Part shown: one piece after another, positions 1 through 4,972 of the stretch
Position numbering within the stretch: position 1 is the stretch's first letter
Layout of the letters: every line of letters starts with the position of its first letter
Source of the DNA: Promethearchaeota archaeon
Lineage (GTDB): Archaea; Asgardarchaeota; Lokiarchaeia; Sigynarchaeales; SOKP01
Assembly (NCBI GenBank): GCA_019894655.1
Contig: JAGXNZ010000366.1
Location: 1-5,862 of the forward strand
Length of the DNA: 5,862 nucleotides
Direction: 5' to 3'
The notes under the pieces: generated by a model
Databases searched by the model: none
Told to the model about the DNA's origin: nothing
What the model saw: only the letters and a program-made list of their open reading frames with translations
Translations under genes and position numbers: made by a program

Positions 1-131
1 GCGAGTAAAAGAGAATTACCCCTATCGTGATTGGTAGTGTCTGTTCCTAATAAGGAAAACATCCTACCTAAACAATGAAAGCAAATATATTTATCTCGGT
101 AAATCTCTATAACTTTTTCAAAAATAGTCAT
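1..131 (-). CDS. pus10: tRNA pseudouridine synthase Pus10, N-terminal fragment (continues past left edge)
   Basis: Pus10 makes pseudouridine at position 55 (and often 54) in the T-loop of archaeal tRNAs. Only the first 43 codons are visible, and they stay open to the window edge. After a short N-terminal helix (residues 1-13) comes a C-x2-C motif (C17, C20) in the context CFHCLGRMFSLLG, then TNHDRGNSL. This C-x2-C-LGR-F...LG...TN..RG pattern is the hallmark of the archaeal/eukaryotic Pus10 N-terminal region, where this CxxC forms half of a structural zinc site completed by a second CxxC further on. The catalytic domain lies off-window. The ATG at 131-129 is the natural start: the next methionine (residue 24) would remove the CxxC. 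No Shine-Dalgarno site precedes it, so the mRNA may have a very short leader or none. The gene follows the MFS gene by 86 bases and a T12 terminator, so it is probably transcribed on its own. Confidence 0.85.
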   Translation of the reverse strand, partial: MTIFEKVIEIYRDKYICFHCLGRMFSLLGTDTTNHDRGNSLLL

Positions 132-134
132 ATT

Positions 135-150
135 CTAATTAAATAATTAG
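135..150. promoter_or_regulatory. Perfect inverted repeat just upstream of the Pus10 start
   Basis: A six-base arm (ctaatt) and its exact reverse complement (aattag) are separated by four bases. The repeat ends three bases before the Pus10 ATG. A TATA-like ATTAAAAAC on the minus strand at about 162-170 would place the transcription start near or inside the repeat. It could be an operator or a small leader hairpin. It could also be chance, because the region is almost pure A/T. The role is inferred. Confidence 0.25.
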
Positions 151-187
151 GTATTACTTTTGTTTTTAATCATCCTTCAATAATAAT

Positions 188-199
188 AAAAAAAAAAAA
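188..199 (-). terminator. T12 transcription terminator after the MFS gene
   Basis: Twelve consecutive A on the plus strand read as twelve T on the coding strand, beginning 18 bases after the MFS stop codon. A long T-run without a GC-rich hairpin is enough for intrinsic termination by archaeal RNA polymerase. It separates the MFS gene from Pus10. Confidence 0.65.
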
Positions 200-217
200 T
201 AGATTTTAAGTTATAGA

Positions 218-1582
218 TTATTTTTTCTCCCAGTCAAAATCGAGTTTTACGCACTTTTTCGTGAAGAAATATGCAACGATAAGTATTAAAGAACAAATTG
301 GTCCCCATATAACTAAACCGAAAGAATAGGTCAAAGTTCCAACGGTAATATCTTGTAACGATAAAATAGCTCCTATAATCAAAGGACCAAAGGCTTGAAA
401 TATATTAAGAAGTATACTGGGGAACCCAGCATATATTCCTGCTTTTAACTGTCCAGTTCGTTTTTCGTCGTCTTCAGCTAAATCTGCCATATATATGTAT
501 GGAAAGAGATTCCATCCACTTAATACCGCCGCTATAATAAGAATAAAGATAATTCCAAAAATAGCATTCGCTGCAAGAGGGATCATCCCTATTAATGTCG
601 TTGGTAGAAGAATTATTGCAAAAATATATAAGTACAGAAGCGTTTGCTTTTTGCCTTTAGTTTGAATAAGTCTTCTCCACACATATAAGAAAGCGATAAA
701 TCCGATTATTAGAAATATAGCAACAATATAATATATTAATCCACTCAATCCTAATACGGTACCTATGAATGTTAACATTACAGTAGTAATTATTGACCAC
801 GCAAAACTAGCAATTCCAGCCATCAATACTATTTTTAAATAATTTCTATTTTTTAGTATTATTTTTAAATTCGTAATTAGATTCGTAGATTCCGTTGATT
901 CTGTCTTAAAATTTGGCTCTGTGGGCATCCTAAAGGCGATATATAAATAGAATATAATTACAAGTAGACCAAATATCAGAACTGGTGCTGAAACTAGGAT
1001 GGGTGTTACTTCGGGGGTTAAAGCAATGTCTTCAAACGCGGGTGTTAAAATCAATAATGTAAAAATAATCATAATTGCATTTCCGATATAGTTAAAGATA
1101 TTTTGAAATTGAGAAACTTTCGGTCGCTCCCCCACAGGAAATTGTTCTGCCATCCATGCTTGGTAAGGGGTTGTTACCGCATATGACATTCTAAAAATAA
1201 TATCCCAAACTAATAACCATAAAAATAGAGCATTTGTATCGCTAAGATCGGGTAAAAAAAAGCCAGGTAATAAAAGAAAAATGAAAGAAATTCCAAGTAA
1301 TGGAGCTAGTATCAAAATATATGGTTTTCTTCTGCCTAACTTTGTATATTTTGCATCACTTACCCATCCAAAAAAAAACTGAGCAGCAGCAATCGAAAGA
1401 TACCCCATTGCTTGAGCAAATCCAACTTGAAATGGTGGTACTCCATATCCAAGATAATACAACGCAAATAGGGCAAAACCTTCAATTCCAAGAACGATTG
1501 AGCTTGAAACTCTTGGTACACTATAATTAAGCTTCCTTAGAGTAGTTGTTTCATTTCTAATGATTCCTTCCGTTTCATTCAT
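218..1582 (-). CDS. MFS sugar:cation symporter, GPH/SLC45-like
   Basis: This is a 454-residue integral membrane protein with about 12 hydrophobic helices (roughly residues 28-47, 55-73, 88-107, 117-136, 159-180, 193-216, 250-273, 281-301, 315-335, 340-361, 379-403, 418-440) and a hydrophilic central loop at about 218-248. The loop between helices 2 and 3 carries the motif GWVSDAKYTKLGRRKPY (72-88), the glycoside-pentoside-hexuronide/sucrose-transporter version of MFS motif A. The matching half-repeat element after helix 10 is MADLAEDDEKRTGQ (365-378), typical of MFS_2 proteins. WMAEQFP...ER (143-153) is also characteristic. The length is normal for the family. Such proteins import sugars or glycosides with a cation; the substrate cannot be read from sequence. 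The start is supported by GTGA six bases before the ATG. The gene stands alone, with a terminator behind it and 169 bases in front. A GH57 enzyme three genes upstream makes a glucan-derived substrate conceivable but unproven. Confidence 0.85.
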   Translation of the reverse strand: MNETEGIIRNETTTLRKLNYSVPRVSSSIVLGIEGFALFALYYLGYGVPPFQVGFAQAMGYLSIAAAQFFFGWVSDAKYTKLGRRKPYILILAPLLGISFIFLLLPGFFLPDLSDTNALFLWLLVWDIIFRMSYAVTTPYQAWMAEQFPVGERPKVSQFQNIFNYIGNAIMIIFTLLILTPAFEDIALTPEVTPILVSAPVLIFGLLVIIFYLYIAFRMPTEPNFKTESTESTNLITNLKIILKNRNYLKIVLMAGIASFAWSIITTVMLTFIGTVLGLSGLIYYIVAIFLIIGFIAFLYVWRRLIQTKGKKQTLLYLYIFAIILLPTTLIGMIPLAANAIFGIIFILIIAAVLSGWNLFPYIYMADLAEDDEKRTGQLKAGIYAGFPSILLNIFQAFGPLIIGAILSLQDITVGTLTYSFGLVIWGPICSLILIVAYFFTKKCVKLDFDWEKK

Positions 1583-1588
1583 ATTATT

Positions 1589-1592
1589 TCAC
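1589..1592 (-). promoter_or_regulatory. Shine-Dalgarno site (GTGA) of the MFS gene
   Basis: The coding strand reads GTGA, six bases, ATG. GTGA pairs with the UCAC of the archaeal 16S 3' end. The spacing equals that of the Roadblock gene, which supports both starts. Confidence 0.5.
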
Positions 1593-1727
1593 TATTTTTA
1601 ATCTTAATTTTTTTTTTAAAATTTTAGTTCAAATTAAGATTAGATAAAACTATATTTAATATTTATTGATTAGATGAGAATCGCTGAAGAAAGGATGATT
1701 TAAATAGCGAAAATTAGAAATAATAAA

Positions 1728-1749
1728 TGAGTTTGCCGAAATAAACTCA
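1728..1749 (-). terminator. Stem-loop right after the Roadblock stop codon
   Basis: Seven-base perfect arms (tgagttt at 1728-1734 and aaactca at 1743-1749) flank an eight-base loop. On the transcript the hairpin begins two bases after the TAA and is followed by a T-rich stretch (TTTATTATTTCTAATTTT). It could act as a terminator or a 3'-end stabilising hairpin. The stem is short and has only two G:C pairs, so this is tentative. Confidence 0.4.
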
Positions 1750-1751
1750 AT

Positions 1752-2726
1752 TTAATCTTCTTCTTCGTCCCACCCTAAATCTTTTAGAACGGATTCAAAA
1801 GCTTCGGATTCCTTATCAAGTACGAATTCAGTATCGTACTCGGAAGCAGGTTCTCCAAAATCAGTATTAAAATCCGGAGGATGAAGGTCCTCTAACGAAG
1901 GAGTAGATTCTTGTAAAAGTTGTTCTTGGACGATTTGAGGCTCTTGTATTCTTTCATCTTCCTCAATTTCCATTGGCGTATAATTATCAAGCGGAACAGG
2001 AGGTATTTCGTCTTCGTATACTTTAAAACGCGAATCAACAACCTGGGATGGCTCTTCTGACTTCATTGAAGTTTCTAAGCCCTCAACACTCTTCTCCAAT
2101 TGTTTTTCGTATTTTAAACCAATAGATTTTGGAATTGCCACAATATTATTTTGTATTCCCGTTTCTATATCTTCTAAATCACTACCGTCTTTTTCCCAAT
2201 CGTCTAAAAAACCAAGTAAATCATCTAAGGCGGCTTTATCTTCTTCAATGCTGGGTTTTTTAATTTGTGTCACTTTATCTTCTTCAATATTTAGCTTAGC
2301 TTTTTCAGAATCTTCCAAAGAAAGAGTCATGTTAGTAATTTCATCTCCAGAAATTAATCGATTCAATCTTTTAGCTACCTCTCGTATATATCCTAGGTAA
2401 TATCCAATCCGATACACATTTTTTAACCCACCAAACACCAGATATTCGTCGTTTATTGCTAGAATGATACTATACCCAGAGGTATTGTGAAGTATTATCT
2501 CTGTTAGTGCGCCGTGTGCAGTAGCTTCGCTTAATCTCAATCCCAAATCAATTAGTGCAGTGCTTGAAGCGGAAGTTGCATCAGCATCGAGCTCAGATGA
2601 AAAAGCAGACGCTACTTTCATACCTACTCGAGAAAGTACTGCCAGATTTTCTAAATCTGTTTTATCTTCTTCAAATTTTAAAATCTTCATCATATTTTCT
2701 CGAATTTGTTGCGCAAGGGACGACAT
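1752..2726 (-). CDS. Roadblock/LC7-domain protein with long acidic C-terminal tail
   Basis: This 324-residue protein contains no membrane segment. Residues 1-125 fit a Roadblock/LC7 fold: an N-terminal helix (4-17), strands near 25-32 and 35-42 (LAVLSRVGMKVAS), a long helix (48-69), strands near 73-80, 84-91 and 93-100 (EYLVFGG), then a final helix (104-125). Roadblock proteins dimerise and serve as scaffolds or regulators of small Ras-like GTPases (MglB, Ragulator), and Asgard archaea encode many of both. Residues 126-324 are low-complexity and acidic (by hand count about 58 D/E against 17 K/R), proline-containing and probably disordered. The only two tryptophans lie in short hydrophobic-acidic stretches, LLGFLDDWEKD (170-180) and VLKDLGWDEEED (313-324). 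IEEDK occurs twice (147-151, 160-164). The start is supported by GTGA six bases upstream. The domain is clear; the GTPase or other partner is unknown and none is encoded nearby. Confidence 0.8.
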   Translation of the reverse strand: MSSLAQQIRENMMKILKFEEDKTDLENLAVLSRVGMKVASAFSSELDADATSASSTALIDLGLRLSEATAHGALTEIILHNTSGYSIILAINDEYLVFGGLKNVYRIGYYLGYIREVAKRLNRLISGDEITNMTLSLEDSEKAKLNIEEDKVTQIKKPSIEEDKAALDDLLGFLDDWEKDGSDLEDIETGIQNNIVAIPKSIGLKYEKQLEKSVEGLETSMKSEEPSQVVDSRFKVYEDEIPPVPLDNYTPMEIEEDERIQEPQIVQEQLLQESTPSLEDLHPPDFNTDFGEPASEYDTEFVLDKESEAFESVLKDLGWDEEED

Positions 2727-2732
2727 TTCACA

Positions 2733-2736
2733 TCAC
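2733..2736 (-). promoter_or_regulatory. Shine-Dalgarno site (GTGA) of the Roadblock gene
   Basis: The coding strand reads GTGA followed by six bases and then the ATG at 2726. This fixes the start and implies a transcript with a short leader. Confidence 0.5.
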
Positions 2737-2758
2737 AATCTTTTTCAGTTTAAAAATA

Positions 2759-2782
2759 ATTGATATCAATATATTATAAATT
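2759..2782 (-). promoter_or_regulatory. TATA box plus 12-bp palindrome in the Roadblock promoter
   Basis: On the coding strand an A-rich BRE-like stretch (AAAAGAA) runs into TTTATAATAT (about 2773-2782), a good archaeal TATA box. It is followed by the perfect 12-bp palindrome ATTGATATCAAT (2759-2770). A start about 25 bases past the TATA box would fall near 2750, giving a leader of about 24 nt that contains the GTGA site. The palindrome would sit between the TATA box and the transcription start, a common place for an archaeal repressor operator. The layout is seen; the operator role is inferred. Confidence 0.4.
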
Positions 2783-2832
2783 CTTTTAATGTATAACATA
2801 AAATCTATGCTAATATATTTTATCATAATTAC

Positions 2833-3564
2833 TTACATGAATTCATTTAATTTCTTCTGTGTAGAGGAAGAATTATCATATTTATTGAATGAGTATCCAG
2901 ATAAGTCAGTAACTATGTTTTTAATCTCCGTTATCACATTTTCAGTCGTTAAATTATTAGTATCGATTGTGAATACTTTTTTAGTTTGAGTTTTGGGGAA
3001 TAAAAATTGATTATAATAGGAGAGAATTTCTAATAGGTATTTCTTGTCATCTTCATTCCAATCCTTTCTAGTTTTATCAATTGAACCTCGTTGAATAATT
3101 CTTTTTAATATAGTATCTGTCTCAGCAGTAAGATATATAACATAATCTTCTTTCCACTTAACTGATTTATACATATCATGCACAAGATTATAGTCTTTCT
3201 CTTTAAGGTAAAGACTTTTAGAGTAAATTAGCACACAGATTGGTGTACGATCTAAAAAAATAACTCTCCCATTGTAAATATTATCAAAATTAGTGATATT
3301 TTTATTTCTCCGAATGAGCTGTTGAAGAAAGTGAATTTCGCTTCGGAAGGCGATTTGTTTGTTGTCGGAACCGAATGGAAAAGGAGGAATTTTGGTATAT
3401 CTTTCGGAAAAAAACTTAAACTTATTATTATCTCCCATTTTTTTTTTTAAAAGATTAAAAATGGTCGTTTTTCCAATGCCATGTGCCCCTGCAATAGAAA
3501 TAATTATGTTATCCTTACTACCCTTGTTAGTATAATATTTTTTACCCAATCTCTCTTTCTCCAC
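2833..3564 (-). CDS. P-loop nucleoside/nucleotide kinase-like ATPase
   Basis: This is a 243-residue soluble protein. Walker A is GAHGIGKTT (26-34), directly after strand IIISIA. SER (53-55) lies where deoxynucleoside and thymidylate kinases carry a substrate-contacting acidic/basic pair. FLDRTP (103-108) followed by IYSKSL matches the DR(S/T)...Y element of the dNK/dTMP-kinase and AAA_28-type group. LTAETDTILKRIIQRG (145-160) with R155, R159 and R166 resembles the arginine-bearing LID region. This supports phosphoryl transfer from ATP to a nucleoside, nucleotide or related small molecule, but the substrate is not identifiable. The last 25 residues are polar and probably flexible. The start codon is GTG at 3564-3562: an in-frame stop lies eight codons upstream, and the first internal ATG (residue 43) is past Walker A. 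A TTG at codon 6 is a possible alternative. No Shine-Dalgarno site is visible. It stands 118 bases after the zinc-ribbon gene and 106 before the Roadblock gene. Confidence 0.7.
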   Translation of the reverse strand: MEKERLGKKYYTNKGSKDNIIISIAGAHGIGKTTIFNLLKKKMGDNNKFKFFSERYTKIPPFPFGSDNKQIAFRSEIHFLQQLIRRNKNITNFDNIYNGRVIFLDRTPICVLIYSKSLYLKEKDYNLVHDMYKSVKWKEDYVIYLTAETDTILKRIIQRGSIDKTRKDWNEDDKKYLLEILSYYNQFLFPKTQTKKVFTIDTNNLTTENVITEIKNIVTDLSGYSFNKYDNSSSTQKKLNEFM

Positions 3565-3582
3565 GTCGTAGACTCTTATCGT

Positions 3583-3595
3583 ATATTAAAAAAAA
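3583..3595 (-). promoter_or_regulatory. T8 run merging into a TATA-like box before the kinase gene
   Basis: The coding strand has eight T followed by AATAT, centred 20-27 bases upstream of the GTG start. The TATA-like part would direct initiation at or next to the GTG, giving a leaderless mRNA, which agrees with the missing Shine-Dalgarno site. The T-run could also end transcription of the upstream zinc-ribbon gene, so terminator and promoter may overlap. Both roles are inferred. Confidence 0.4.
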
Positions 3596-3682
3596 TAAGT
3601 TACTAATAATAACACTAGAGATATTTGATTTTTCTTATTATTAAATTTATATATTAAAGGATAATGGAGATTTATGTTTAAA

Positions 3683-4801
3683 TTAGAAATAGGCAATTAA
3701 GATAATGAGAGTAATGGTGTAAATCAAATTGGCTATTATAGTACTTAGTAGATTCTTATTAATTTCATAGATCACACCCAATAATATAGACACCATAAAG
3801 TTTACTAAAAAGAAATATATCCCTACTGGTATTGTAAAAACTAGAAACAGAAGTGAGTAAATCAAGGCTACAATCACAATTACAGAAGCTTTTCCAAGAA
3901 AATTGTTTTCAAAATGCGCTTTTAAAGTTCTGTGTAATACCCCTCTAAATACTAATTCAGTTGAAATTACTGTTAAACTTAGAAGGATAATAAGTACTAT
4001 TATCAGAATTACACTAGAGTTTTGAAGGACCAAATATTCTTCGTCTAAATAAGCAAAGATATCATAGAAATTTATACCCGAATCATACATAAATCGGATT
4101 ACTAAAGACGAAAAATTATCAGTTAAAACTAATCCAACACTTCCGGCAATGCCAATTAAAGCAGCGATTATTACCGATCTTCTATTAAAGTTCAAACCTA
4201 ATTTCTTGGGGTTATGCTTTTTTGAAAAAATATAATATAGGGGATATATCCCAAAAACAATATCCGGAGCTTGACTTAAGAGAATTGTTGTCATGCTTAA
4301 TTCTAATGTCTCAGATGGACCCAATTGTAAAGTTATAAACATAGTAATTACTAATCGAAGAGTAACGTATGCCATAAGAGCACTACCAAACACGCTAATC
4401 CCCTCTCTGAAATTCCATTCGCTTTTCTTCAATACAAACTTTTGTTCTGGTACTAATTTTTTATTTCTAAATATAAAACCTTGTCTACTTTGATCTTTTT
4501 TACCTTGGGTTGCGATTTCTTGGTCAGGAATTTTTTCTAATCTAGTATCACATATAGGACACTGCTCTAATATATTAGACGTTATAATCGACCCGCAGTT
4601 CGAACATTTGCGCGATATTAGAGCCTTTTTAATTGGTTTTGGTAAGGGTTTCGTTTGATCGATAATTTGCTCAGTTGGTTTAATGTTTACTATTAATTTC
4701 CCACATTTAGGATTTGGACAATAAGTTGTGTCCTTTTGGATTGTAGTTCCACAGTACACGCAAAAATTTGTTACCTGAGGTTTTTCATCTTCTTTTGACA
4801 T
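3683..4801 (-). CDS. Double zinc-ribbon protein fused to a degenerate CPBP/Rce1-like membrane domain
   Basis: The protein has 372 residues from the ATG at 4801; a TTG three codons upstream is possible but weaker. The cytosolic N-terminus has two zinc ribbons: C14-x2-C17...C28-x4-C33 and C66-x2-C69...C81-x2-C84, joined by a proline/lysine linker. A polar stretch (85-130) leads to about seven hydrophobic helices (near 134-158, 168-193, 208-227, 262-281, 304-323, 325-346, 350-371). TELVFRGVLHRTL (281-293) matches CPBP motif 1, EExxFRG, so this region looks like the CPBP/Rce1 glutamic intramembrane protease fold. The active site is eroded: the first Glu of the EE pair is T281, the FxxxH region (F319 to T323) lacks its His, and the last HxxxN motif reads N358...T362. 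Family assignment rests on motif 1 and topology. It is probably a non-catalytic membrane protein whose zinc ribbons bind protein or nucleic acid. No Shine-Dalgarno site is visible; the gaps on both sides (171 and 118 bases) suggest its own promoter. Confidence 0.65.
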   Translation of the reverse strand: MSKEDEKPQVTNFCVYCGTTIQKDTTYCPNPKCGKLIVNIKPTEQIIDQTKPLPKPIKKALISRKCSNCGSIITSNILEQCPICDTRLEKIPDQEIATQGKKDQSRQGFIFRNKKLVPEQKFVLKKSEWNFREGISVFGSALMAYVTLRLVITMFITLQLGPSETLELSMTTILLSQAPDIVFGIYPLYYIFSKKHNPKKLGLNFNRRSVIIAALIGIAGSVGLVLTDNFSSLVIRFMYDSGINFYDIFAYLDEEYLVLQNSSVILIIVLIILLSLTVISTELVFRGVLHRTLKAHFENNFLGKASVIVIVALIYSLLFLVFTIPVGIYFFLVNFMVSILLGVIYEINKNLLSTIIANLIYTITLIILIAYF

Positions 4802-4972
4802 AACTTTCAATAAAATAAGAAATTTAATTGTGCTGAAGCGTACTTATTTTAGTATATTAAATTTAAAATTATATATTTTATTGTTATTTTCTACAACTAA
4901 AACAATAAATTGACAACAGAGAAATATTAAGCGTGTTTAATTAGTAACTATATCAATTACGCTCGAATCTTT
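4802..4972 (-). other. Intergenic region between the GH57 and zinc-ribbon genes
   Basis: These 171 bases are strongly A/T-rich with no plausible ORF. On the transcript, 9 bases after the GH57 stop, five-base arms AGCGT/ACGCT (4930-4934, 4959-4963) could pair. Further on, nine-base arms (4877-4885 and 4901-4909) flank a 15-base loop, a possible 3' hairpin. TATA-like stretches occur on the coding strand at about 4850-4865 and 4823-4830; the second would give a near-leaderless zinc-ribbon mRNA. None of these is strong in such A/T-rich DNA. Confidence 0.3.

Noticed and set aside
1300..1530. Plus-strand open frame opposite the MFS gene
   Set aside because: It is antisense to a well-supported membrane protein gene, has low-complexity composition and resembles no family.
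168..1700. Ten-base inverted pair flanking the MFS gene (168-177 and 1691-1700), considered as mobile-element ends
   Set aside because: Exact ten-base matches are expected by chance in a window of this size, neither copy extends further, no target duplication is seen and the gene is not a transposase.
2555..2779. Two overlapping plus-strand open frames opposite the Roadblock N-terminus
   Set aside because: Both are antisense to the conserved Roadblock domain and have no recognisable domain or Shine-Dalgarno site.
2789..2989. Plus-strand open frame of 66 codons overlapping the kinase 3' end
   Set aside because: Mostly antisense to the kinase; its hydrophobic look follows from reading A/T-rich DNA in reverse.
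4293..4493. Plus-strand open frame opposite the zinc-ribbon/CPBP gene
   Set aside because: Antisense to a coherent coding frame and without domain features.
4802..4810. TTG at 4810-4808 as start of the zinc-ribbon gene
   Set aside because: It adds only three residues, has no Shine-Dalgarno site, and an ATG follows three codons later, which is the simpler choice.
4877..4909. Nine-base inverted arms as a firm terminator
   Set aside because: Arms are almost all A/T with a 15-base loop and no clear T-run after them; mentioned only as a weak possibility.
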